Origin: Bacteroidales bacterium
Lineage (GTDB): Bacteria; Bacteroidota; Bacteroidia; Bacteroidales; JAADJA01
Reading direction: 5' to 3'
DNA length: 5,593 nucleotides
NCBI GenBank assembly: GCA_021106665.1
Contig: JAIOTR010000231.1
Location: 1 to 5,593 of the forward strand
A program made the translations under genes and the position numbers. Shown here in pieces: positions 1 through 5,593 of the stretch (the first letter of the stretch is position 1; every line of letters begins with the position of its first letter). The notes under the pieces were generated by a model that did not search any database, was not told where the DNA came from, and saw nothing but the letters and a program-made list of their open reading frames with translations.

Positions 1-281
1 TCATTAAATCCTTTTTCAATAAGGAATTTTGCAATTATGCCACGTTTCTCATCAATGGATTTTTGCAGGGCCAGAAGATCATTCCCCGCATCTTTATAAG
101 TTATTGGCCAGATGGCCAGATCTGCATCCATTTCTCTTTCCGCTAATCCTTTAACTGTTACGTAACGGTCAGCTATCCGCGATTTGTAAAGTGCATTGGC
201 CACAAAAATTCCAGCGATCAATATTCCAAGGCCAATGGAAGATCCAAATAATACTGCTTTAAAATTTGTCAGGTTGTTCAT
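1..281 (-). CDS. SIMPL domain (DUF541) protein, N-terminal part, truncated by the window edge
   Basis: This reading frame starts with ATG at 281 on the minus strand and stays open for 93 codons to the left edge, so the C-terminal part lies outside the window. Residues about 9-31 form one hydrophobic stretch (AVLFGSSIGLGILIAGIFVA) that reads as an uncleaved N-terminal membrane anchor. It is followed at about 40-60 by RYVTVKGLAEREMDADLAIW, which I recognise as the opening strand of bacterial SIMPL/DUF541 domain proteins (relatives of YggE and BP26). Family members with this layout are roughly 230-240 residues, so about 40% is present. The bulk of the protein would lie outside the cytoplasmic membrane, facing the periplasm. 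The molecular role of the family is poorly defined; E. coli YggE has been linked to oxidative stress. No Shine-Dalgarno sequence precedes the ATG, as is usual in Bacteroidota. The gene is divergent from the one at 389. The family call is from memory of the motif. Confidence 0.8.
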   Translation of the reverse strand, partial: MNNLTNFKAVLFGSSIGLGILIAGIFVANALYKSRIADRYVTVKGLAEREMDADLAIWPITYKDAGNDLLALQKSIDEKRGIIAKFLIEKGFN

Positions 282-289
282 ACTTGTCG

Positions 290-367
290 TTTTGTAAAGT
301 CAAACCGTAAATTTACAAAATGATAACGACTTTAGAATTTCTTCATCAAGAAAAAATTGTAAATTTA
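290..367. promoter_or_regulatory. Divergent intergenic region with paired TTGTAAATTTA elements
   Basis: The 107-bp gap between the divergent genes contains TAAATTTACAA at 308-318 and its exact reverse complement TTGTAAATTTA at 357-367. Each contains TAAATTTA, which differs at one base from the Bacteroidota -7 consensus TAnnTTTG. The two copies point outward, toward the starts at 281 (minus) and 389/401 (plus), at distances that would leave leaders of roughly 15-30 nt. No convincing -33 TTTG is present for either. A second inverted repeat, TTTTGTAAA at 290-298 with TTTACAAAA at 312-320 (9 bp, 13-nt spacer), shares the right-hand site and could be an operator. The repeats are directly visible; the promoter role is inference in A+T-rich DNA. 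Confidence 0.35.
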
Positions 368-388
368 TATCCCATAAAAAAATATTAA

Positions 389-2380
389 ATGTCATTTAAG
401 ATGAAAACTACCCTTATAATATGTCTTATATTACTTTTCATAGATAGTCATGCAGATAACTGGCAGGTGGGTTCAGGGGGGAAACCTTCAAGAAACAGCC
501 TCTCTAATGAAAGCGGTCCTGAAGAAGCAATATTGCTTTGGCAAAATGGATACAATGCCATTATTGCCCAACAAGCAGTAATCGATGGAAATGTTGTTGC
601 TACCAGCAGAATCTTTAATCTGAACGATGTACTTCACGGGACCAAAATTGTAGCCCAGGATCTGTATACAGGCGATACGCTCTGGACAACCGGATTGCCC
701 GTTGATTTTTCAGATACCGATTGGCGAAACAGAGTTTCTGCATTTAAAGATGGGATGATCTATGCAACCCGTTCTGGTAATACCAATTATTCATATATGT
801 TTGCTTTGGATGCAATTGATGGCTCGATCATCTGGCAATCGGAAGGTTTAATAAATGAAAGCAGCACCGAAAGCACATCTTTTGCAGGAAACGGTGATTT
901 GATAGTTGGGAATTTTAGTAGTATCATCCGTATTGATGTTACTAACGGAAGTACTGTTTGGGAAATGAATCGGAGTTGTCCAACCAGCAATGGTCAGGAA
1001 GTAGCTGTATTTGAAAACAGCGGTTATTATTGGGAAGCAAGTCCGAATGGCCCTAAAGTGAGTGTTATTGATCTTGAGTCGGGGAATTATCTCTATTCAA
1101 GCGATGCCTTAAGCGCAGGTTTAATTCAACAACTTGGTTTATTTATCGGACCTGATGGTACCATTTATGCACCGCGCACAATGAATAATCCTACAACTGA
1201 CTTTTTATTTGCTTTGAAAGACACAGGAATCTCCTTTGAAGAATTATGGAGTGTCCCACTGGGATATGTTCCTTTTGCCACATTTGGAATTGGGCCATGT
1301 GGTTCAGTTTACAGCTACTCATCAGCAGGAGAAGTGATCCGTATTGATCCCGAAACAGGTACGGTTTTAAATACATCTGATATAATCCTGACGGGAGCAT
1401 CCTCTTCTCCCCGAATGGCTGTTGATGCCAATGGATATGTTTTTGTAACCAATGGTGAATTTGCCACAGGCGCTTTGTATTCTTTTAATTCTGACCTAAC
1501 TCTTCGATGGTCGGAAAGCATTACGAATGTGAATATTGGTGGTCCTGCGATTGGAGAGAATGGGATTTTGGTCGTTTGTGGAGTAACCACAAATGTGCGG
1601 GCATACCAGGGCTCTTATTCCCTAATTGCAGATTTTTCCTCAAGTGCTGTTGAGATTTGTCCAGAGGAATTTATTCAATTTTTTGATAATTCAAATGGTA
1701 ATGTTGTTGGCTGGGAATGGTATTTTGAAAGTGGCATTCCTTCAACTTCTACAGAGCAAAATCCAATAGTTTATTATCCTGATCATGGTAGTTTTGATGT
1801 ATCACTAACGGTAACTGATGGAATTATTTCAGACACATTGTATGTCGAAGATTTTATATTTGTTATCGAAATGCCGGAGGTCACATTTGATGAACTCCCT
1901 GAATTTTGCGTTACCGATCCTGCATATGAACTTACAGAAGGCCAGCCTGATGGAGGAGAATATTCTGGAACCGGAGTTCTTTATGGACACTTTGTTCCAG
2001 CGATTGCCGGTATTGGAACACACTCTATATCTTATATTTATATTGATGAAAACGGATGCGGGGATACAGCCTCTCAAGTTGCCATTGTAACGGCTTGCAC
2101 TGGCACTGATAAGTTTCTTAGTGATTATCAAGTCAGCATTAATCCCAATCCTGTAAAACATGATTTTTGGATTGAACTTCATTTACCTGAACCGGGAATT
2201 ATTGGAATGGAATTACTGGATTTTGTTGGGAACAGTCTAACTATTTTATCTCCTGCGTTTTCTCAGACGGGTGTTTTTAGAAAGAAAATTTCACTGAGAT
2301 CAATTGAACCGGGGTTGTACTTTATCAGGATTGTTTATAATGACAAGATCATAGCAATTAAGAAGCTAATGGTTTACTAA
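389..2380 (+). CDS. Secreted PQQ-like beta-propeller / PKD / Ig-like protein with T9SS type A sorting domain
   Basis: This is a 663-residue exported protein. The N-terminus is a signal peptide: a lysine, then TLIICLILLFIDSHA with probable cleavage after SHA (about residue 19). Residues about 25-408 contain recurring blades of the PQQ-like propeller type, such as ALDAIDGSIIWQ, IRIDVTNGSTVW, VIDLESGNYLY and IRIDPETGTV. Residues about 412-495 are a PKD domain with WEWYFESG at 442-449 followed by STSTEQNP. Residues about 498-572 are a Bacteroidota Ig-like module (FCVTDPAYELT, YSGTG, then DENGCGDTA). Residues 580-663 form the T9SS sorting domain, with SINPNP at 583-588, GLYFIRI at 642-648 and terminal KKLMVY. 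The protein is expected to cross the outer membrane by T9SS and be anchored or released there. No catalytic motif is seen, so a binding or adhesive role is likely but unproven. The ATG at 401 (MKTTLI...) is an equally good start and gives a cleaner signal peptide. The next gene is 94 bp downstream and seems independently expressed. Confidence 0.92.
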   Translation: MSFKMKTTLIICLILLFIDSHADNWQVGSGGKPSRNSLSNESGPEEAILLWQNGYNAIIAQQAVIDGNVVATSRIFNLNDVLHGTKIVAQDLYTGDTLWTTGLPVDFSDTDWRNRVSAFKDGMIYATRSGNTNYSYMFALDAIDGSIIWQSEGLINESSTESTSFAGNGDLIVGNFSSIIRIDVTNGSTVWEMNRSCPTSNGQEVAVFENSGYYWEASPNGPKVSVIDLESGNYLYSSDALSAGLIQQLGLFIGPDGTIYAPRTMNNPTTDFLFALKDTGISFEELWSVPLGYVPFATFGIGPCGSVYSYSSAGEVIRIDPETGTVLNTSDIILTGASSSPRMAVDANGYVFVTNGEFATGALYSFNSDLTLRWSESITNVNIGGPAIGENGILVVCGVTTNVRAYQGSYSLIADFSSSAVEICPEEFIQFFDNSNGNVVGWEWYFESGIPSTSTEQNPIVYYPDHGSFDVSLTVTDGIISDTLYVEDFIFVIEMPEVTFDELPEFCVTDPAYELTEGQPDGGEYSGTGVLYGHFVPAIAGIGTHSISYIYIDENGCGDTASQVAIVTACTGTDKFLSDYQVSINPNPVKHDFWIELHLPEPGIIGMELLDFVGNSLTILSPAFSQTGVFRKKISLRSIEPGLYFIRIVYNDKIIAIKKLMVY

Positions 2381-2423
2381 TGCAGGAATTTTTTTATTTT
2401 CTTTATTAATTCATCTTTTAAAC

Positions 2424-2468
2424 AAAATAGTACAATTTTGAATTTCAAATGCAAAAATGTACTATTTT
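2424..2468. repeat. 45-bp near-perfect palindrome upstream of the ATPase gene
   Basis: Positions 2424-2445 and 2447-2468 are reverse complements at 20 of 22 pairs around a single central base at 2446. The outer 11 bp are perfect (AAAATAGTACA / TGTACTATTTT), then there is one mismatch, then TTTTG / CAAAA, one mismatch, and ATTT / AAAT. It lies 44 bp after the stop of the preceding gene and ends 6 bp before the preferred ATG at 2475. It has no following T-run of a normal terminator, so a regulatory operator or cruciform-forming site is a better reading. An operator bound by the downstream protein is possible, because that protein carries a winged-helix-like segment, but this is inference. Confidence 0.85.
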
Positions 2469-2470
2469 TG
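2463..2470 (+). promoter_or_regulatory. Possible Bacteroidota -7 element (TATTTTTG) for the ATPase gene
   Basis: TATTTTTG matches the TAnnTTTG consensus exactly and overlaps the right arm of the palindrome. A TTTG at 2437-2440 could serve as the -33 element, although the 22-bp gap seems slightly long. Transcription would then begin at about 2475-2478, on top of the ATG at 2475, giving a leaderless or nearly leaderless message. The match could also be chance in T-rich sequence. If it is real, a protein bound to the palindrome would block this promoter. Confidence 0.35.
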
Positions 2471-2474
2471 CCTT

Positions 2475-3659
2475 ATGATTAAAAGACAAATATCAAATAA
2501 GCTGCTTCAACTTTCAAAGAAGTTCAGGGTAGTAACCATTACAGGCCCAAGACAATCGGGAAAAACTACCCTTGCAAAAGCAGTATTCAGCGAATACGAT
2601 TACGTTTCACTTGAAAATTTAGACACAAGATTATTAGCGCAAGAAGATCCAAGGGGATTTCTCCAAAGTCACCCCGGGTTATGCATAATTGACGAAATTC
2701 AACTTGTTCCTGAATTGCTTTCCTACATTCAGACTATTGTTGATAAAGAAAATGTCAAAGGCAGATTTATCCTTACAGGTTCACAAAACCTTTTATTGTT
2801 GGAAAAAATCACTCAATCACTTGCAGGCAGAACCGCTTTGATCAAATTATTACCGTTGAGCCAATTAGAATTAAGTAAATTGCATGACATTAATTTTCCC
2901 GACTACGAAGAAATTATTTATCAAGGTTTTTATCCTGCAATATATGCTGATGAAATTCCCCCGGAAGATTTTTATCCTGCTTATGTTGAAACGTATGTTC
3001 AAAGAGATGTCAGACAAATTCAAAACATAAGAAACCTTACCACATTTACATCTTTTATAAAGCTGTGTGCTGGGCGTACAGGGCAGATCCTTGATTATTC
3101 TTCTTTGGCATCCGATGCAGGTATCAGTGTAAATACAGCCAAAGATTGGATATCAGTACTTGAAACAAGCTACATTATTTTTCTGTTACAACCGTACTAT
3201 AAAAATTTTAGCAAGCGACTAATAAAATCACCAAAATTATATTTCTACGACACCGGATTAGCCTCATATTTACTTAACATCAGAGATAAAACACAATTAA
3301 GTACGCATTATCTTAAGGGAAGTCTTTTTGAAAATATTGTCATTCTTGAATTTTTAAAATACCGTTTTAACCAGGGTTTGCAATCGGATATCTTTTTTTG
3401 GCGCGATAATAAAAAAAATGAAATTGATTGCATTCTTGATAAAATTGAACCAATTGCAATTGAAATTAAATCCGGTAAAACTTTTACAAAGGATTTCTTA
3501 AAAATGCGTAAATATTGGCAAAACATATCAGCTATTGAAAACAATGATTTCTCATTGATTTATGGAGGAGATGAATCATTTAGTTTTCAGGGAACAAATA
3601 TTTACAGTTGGAAAGATTTGAATACGCTGTTTACAAAATTGGAAAATCAAACAAATTGA
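2475..3659 (+). CDS. AAA_14/DUF4143-type ATPase with PD-(D/E)XK-like C-terminus
   Basis: This 394-residue protein has the architecture of the large AAA_14 plus DUF4143 ATPase family. The Walker A motif GPRQSGKTT is at 24-32, Walker B CIIDE at 70-74 and a sensor-1-like FILTGSQN at 98-105. The DUF4143 part follows, with YVQRDVR at 174-180, a helix-turn-helix-like segment at about 203-245 (LDYSSLASDAGISVNTAKDW) and LYFYDTGLA at 255-263. The C-terminus has FEN at 285-287 and a PD-(D/E)XK-like pattern: D318 in EIDCIL, and E330 and K332 in EIKSG. I prefer the ATG at 2475 (MIKRQIS...) over the in-frame ATG at 2457, because family members begin this way and 2457 lies inside the palindrome. The family is widespread and often multicopy in Bacteroidota. 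Its cellular role is not established; neither nuclease activity nor a partner is demonstrated. The gene stands alone, with no antitoxin-like or helicase neighbour. It looks intact and is more A+T-rich than the gene at 4055, which may reflect transfer. Confidence 0.9.
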   Translation: MIKRQISNKLLQLSKKFRVVTITGPRQSGKTTLAKAVFSEYDYVSLENLDTRLLAQEDPRGFLQSHPGLCIIDEIQLVPELLSYIQTIVDKENVKGRFILTGSQNLLLLEKITQSLAGRTALIKLLPLSQLELSKLHDINFPDYEEIIYQGFYPAIYADEIPPEDFYPAYVETYVQRDVRQIQNIRNLTTFTSFIKLCAGRTGQILDYSSLASDAGISVNTAKDWISVLETSYIIFLLQPYYKNFSKRLIKSPKLYFYDTGLASYLLNIRDKTQLSTHYLKGSLFENIVILEFLKYRFNQGLQSDIFFWRDNKKNEIDCILDKIEPIAIEIKSGKTFTKDFLKMRKYWQNISAIENNDFSLIYGGDESFSFQGTNIYSWKDLNTLFTKLENQTN

Positions 3660-3694
3660 AAATAATTTACCCTTCCAATATCCTTATTAAGCAT

Positions 3695-3739
3695 ATTCGT
3701 CTGACCACTGCTTACAATTTGCGCAGTGGTCTGACGAAT
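3695..3739. repeat. Inverted repeat with 17-bp arms and 11-nt loop
   Basis: The left arm ATTCGTCTGACCACTGC (3695-3711) pairs with the right arm GCAGTGGTCTGACGAAT (3723-3739) at 16 of 17 positions. The single mismatch is in the middle of GTCTGAC, which reads the same in both arms. The 11-nt loop is 3712-3722. The arms are G+C-richer than the surroundings. It begins 36 bp after the ATPase stop, so it could act as a 3' hairpin that protects or ends that transcript, but no T-run follows either arm. Alternatives are an operator, a REP-like element or the end of a mobile element. The repeat itself is certain; its role is not known. Confidence 0.85.
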
Positions 3740-3828
3740 GTATCCTGAATTTCCTTAATTCTATTCCTGTCAATAGACGGTTTGTTGCTATTGATTACTT
3801 TTGCCAAATCATGGAAGGAAAGTAAGCA

Positions 3829-3930
3829 ATGAACAACGATGCCAGATCACCCAAACATCAAGGGAACAAGCAAAAAACAAAAGCCAGCCTAATGGTTACG
3901 GAAATTTGTCGTACATCCGGTTTTAAGTAG
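3829..3930 (+). CDS. Possible 33-codon ORF, doubtful or remnant
   Basis: ATG at 3829 opens 33 codons ending in TAG at 3928-3930. The product would begin MNNDARSPKHQGNKQKTK and is basic, with no recognised domain, signal peptide or membrane segment. In its favour, a purine-rich GGAAGGAAAG lies at 3813-3822, about 6 nt before the ATG, and a TACTTTTG resembling a -7 element lies at 3796-3803. Against it, the ORF is very short, and an in-frame ATG at 3811 is closed after four codons (MEGK, then TAA), which looks more like a decayed gene start. A chance ORF is a realistic explanation. Confidence 0.15.
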   Translation: MNNDARSPKHQGNKQKTKASLMVTEICRTSGFK

Positions 3931-3989
3931 GGAGTGAAATTCTTGCAATTTTTACACAATTTACAAGAGACTTATAATGACAACCTGCC

Positions 3990-4003
3990 ATAGTTTAAAC
4001 TAT
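3990..4003. repeat. 14-bp perfect palindrome ATAGTTTAAACTAT
   Basis: ATAGTTTAAACTAT is its own reverse complement. It lies 51 bp beyond the stop codon of the minus-strand FAD gene. With no spacer and an A+T-rich core it would make a poor hairpin, and no T-run follows on the minus strand, so it is a weak terminator candidate. It could equally be a protein-binding site or chance. Confidence 0.5.
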
Positions 4004-4054
4004 ATGGAGGCTGATACTTTAGACACTATAGGCACTTGATGGAAACCTAACTAA

Positions 4055-5590
4055 CTACTCTTTCTCCACAATCTTCATCGCTGCCCTGATGCCATCGGCA
4101 GCGCTTGACATGATCCCTCCGGCATAGCCGCTGCCTTCGCCTATAATGAATAAATTGGAGAACCCATCTGTTAGCCCGTTTTCATTTCTGATTACCTGGA
4201 TGGGCGATGAGGTTTTACTTTCCAGTCCCAGCAAGATGCCTCGTTCGTATCCTTTAAGTTTCTTACTAAAATCTTGCAGTCCTTTTTGTATGGAGCGGGT
4301 AACCATCGGTGGCAGCATTTTCCAAAGTGGGGCAGGTAAAAGGCCAAGTGGATAGCTTGATTTTACAGATTCTTCAGTCAGTTTTTGTGAAATAAAATCC
4401 TTAATGGTACAGAAAGGAGCTGCATAACTATTTGAGAATTCATAGAAAGAAGATTCCAGTTTTTCGAGTTCATCCAGGGCTTCAGAGGGTGAAACAATCC
4501 GCCCGGCAAGCTGGTCAGGATGAAGTCCCGCCACGCAGGCTGCATTAGCAAACTCTCCATTGCGATGGTAATAACTCATCCCGTTGACAATATTGGTTTG
4601 TTGATAGGCCGTAGCCGGAACAACCTTTCCGCCGGGACACATACAAAATGTGTAAACCTGGTGTTTGCCGTCTGCAGGAGTTGTAAGTCTGTACTCAGCA
4701 GCTTTTACACCGGGAAGCGTGGCGATGCCCCATTGCGCCCGGTTGATGATCTCCTGCTTGTGTTCAGCACGGCTACCTATAGCAAAACTTTTCGTTCGGA
4801 ATGGAACCCCTTTGTCCATCAACATGCGGTACGTTTCATAAGCCGAATGACCGGGAGCAATTAAAAAATAATCTCCGGGCAAATCTCCGTCTGATGTAAC
4901 AGCTTCAATAACTTTTCTGTTTTTGATAGTCAGGTCGGTCAATAAGGTTTCAAAAAGCAAGGTTCCTCCCAACTGTTTGAATTCTTCCCGCATGTTCTTT
5001 ACGATTTTCTTAAGGTTATCGGTTCCGAGATGGGGATGAGACATATAGGCAATCTCAGCAGGTCCTCCTGCAGCAATATAACTTGATAGTATAAATTCCT
5101 TTTCTTTAGATACACGTTTAGACCTCGTGGTAAGTTTTCCATCCGAAAAAGTACCGGCACCACCTTCACCGAACGCGTAATTGCCAAGTGGGTTAAACAC
5201 ACCGTCTTTTTCAAATTTTCCAATCCCTTTTGCTCTTTTATCCACATCAGTACCCCGTTCAATAAGTACGACATCAAAACCTGATTTTTGAAGCACATAA
5301 GCAGCAAAAAAACCGGCAGGGCCACTTCCGGTTACCACAATACTTTTGTTTCTTTTTTTATAGATAATTTGTAAAGCATCTTTCTGCAAAGGTGACTCTC
5401 CCTTGAGATGAGCAGAACTGATACCAATTTTAAGCCTCCAAAGGATTTTTTTCCTTTTTCTGGCGTCGAGGCTTTTGTTGATCATCTGATATGAGAACTC
5501 CCTGAATCGAAGTGTTTTTGAAATGGTTTGTTTCAGTTGATCTTCAGTATAAGCTGTTGGCAGGTTTATTTCTATTTCCTTGTAACCCAT
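4055..5590 (-). CDS. COG2509-type FAD-dependent dehydrogenase (NAD(P)/FAD-dependent oxidoreductase)
   Basis: This 511-residue protein is probably cytoplasmic and matches the uncharacterised FAD-dependent dehydrogenase family COG2509. Residues 1-80 form the small N-terminal domain typical of that family, with the basic stretch DARKRKKILWRLK at 42-54. The dinucleotide-binding fold follows: GSGPAG at 88-93, then the acidic ribose-binding E111 in VVLIERG. The conserved block GEGGAGTFSDGKL is at 141-153. YTFCMCPGGKVVPA at 313-326 carries a CxC pair (C316, C318) characteristic of the family. The C-terminal FAD-contacting segment is NLFIIGEGSGYAGGIMSSAADG at about 479-500. There is no signal peptide or membrane segment. 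The substrate is unknown. The ATG at 5588-5590 gives a full-length product of normal family size; only 3 bases lie upstream, so an earlier start and the promoter cannot be judged. The gene is convergent with the ATPase and has visibly higher G+C. No residues appear to be missing. Confidence 0.92.
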   Translation of the reverse strand: MGYKEIEINLPTAYTEDQLKQTISKTLRFREFSYQMINKSLDARKRKKILWRLKIGISSAHLKGESPLQKDALQIIYKKRNKSIVVTGSGPAGFFAAYVLQKSGFDVVLIERGTDVDKRAKGIGKFEKDGVFNPLGNYAFGEGGAGTFSDGKLTTRSKRVSKEKEFILSSYIAAGGPAEIAYMSHPHLGTDNLKKIVKNMREEFKQLGGTLLFETLLTDLTIKNRKVIEAVTSDGDLPGDYFLIAPGHSAYETYRMLMDKGVPFRTKSFAIGSRAEHKQEIINRAQWGIATLPGVKAAEYRLTTPADGKHQVYTFCMCPGGKVVPATAYQQTNIVNGMSYYHRNGEFANAACVAGLHPDQLAGRIVSPSEALDELEKLESSFYEFSNSYAAPFCTIKDFISQKLTEESVKSSYPLGLLPAPLWKMLPPMVTRSIQKGLQDFSKKLKGYERGILLGLESKTSSPIQVIRNENGLTDGFSNLFIIGEGSGYAGGIMSSAADGIRAAMKIVEKE

Positions 5591-5593
5591 GAA

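Larger units (their letters stand above)
3660..4054. other. 395-bp gap between convergent genes
   Basis: This stretch separates the stop of the ATPase gene from the stop of the minus-strand FAD gene. It contains the inverted repeat at 3695-3739, a possible tiny ORF at 3829-3930 preceded by a -7-like TACTTTTG at 3796-3803, and a 14-bp palindrome at 3990-4003. A minus-strand stretch of 44 codons (about 3846 down to 3715, stop TAA at 3712-3714) is open but has no convincing start and no recognised family. I see no tRNA, no rRNA, no CRISPR array, and no T-tailed intrinsic terminator for either flanking gene. The region may be decayed mobile or coding sequence, which cannot be settled from the sequence alone. 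Confidence 0.6.

Noticed and set aside
1829..2182. A 117-codon minus-strand open frame
   Set aside because: It is opposite the PKD, Ig-like and sorting-domain region of the secreted protein, and its translation has no domain-like pattern.
2381..2423. T-rich stretch after the secreted-protein gene as an intrinsic terminator
   Set aside because: There are T-runs (TTTTTTTATTTT) but no preceding G+C-rich stem, so an intrinsic terminator is not supported.
2406..3758. Shared TTAATTC near both sides of the ATPase gene as a target-site duplication
   Set aside because: It is a 7-bp A+T-rich word and is not at the palindrome borders, so it is not evidence for transposition.
3941..3968. Weak inverted repeat TCTTG ... 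CAAGA
   Set aside because: Only five contiguous pairs match and the interior pairs poorly; this is expected by chance in this composition.
4520..4864. A 114-codon plus-strand open frame
   Set aside because: It lies entirely opposite the well-supported FAD dehydrogenase gene, and its product shows no recognisable motif; it is an antisense shadow.
4999..5325. A 108-codon minus-strand frame inside the FAD gene
   Set aside because: It is an alternative frame of the same strand over conserved FAD-binding coding sequence, with no motif of its own.

Overview
The window looks like chromosomal DNA of a Bacteroidota (Bacteroidetes) bacterium. The best evidence is the gene at 389-2380. It encodes a secreted modular protein with a PKD domain, a Bacteroidota-style Ig-like module and a C-terminal type IX secretion (T9SS) sorting domain, a secretion route confined to this phylum. 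The DNA is fairly A+T-rich, Shine-Dalgarno sequences are mostly absent, and some upstream regions carry TAnnTTTG-type -7 elements. All of this fits.

Layout from left to right. (1) Positions 1-281, minus strand, hold the N-terminal part of a membrane-anchored SIMPL-domain (DUF541) protein cut by the window edge. (2) Positions 282-388 are a divergent intergenic region with an 11-bp inverted pair of TTGTAAATTTA that may be matched -7 promoter elements. (3) Positions 389-2380, plus strand, hold the T9SS-exported beta-propeller/PKD protein. (4) Positions 2381-2474 contain a 45-bp near-perfect palindrome directly before the next gene. (5) Positions 2475-3659, plus strand, hold an AAA_14/DUF4143-type ATPase with a C-terminal PD-(D/E)XK-like signature. 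(6) Positions 3660-4054 are a 395-bp gap between convergent genes. It has a strong 45-nt hairpin-forming inverted repeat, a possible tiny or decayed ORF and a 14-bp perfect palindrome. (7) Positions 4055-5590, minus strand, hold a COG2509-type FAD-dependent dehydrogenase, complete or very nearly so.

The four genes do not form an obvious operon or pathway. Two are divergent, two are convergent, and the ATPase sits alone between two palindromic structures of equal span (45 bp) but unrelated sequence. By eye it is richer in A+T than the FAD gene (one sampled row about 35% G+C against about 52%). This suggests an independently acquired single-gene module, which is inference.

No clear new multi-gene system is visible. 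The observation most worth following is the ATPase together with the large palindrome that overlaps its promoter and start region.
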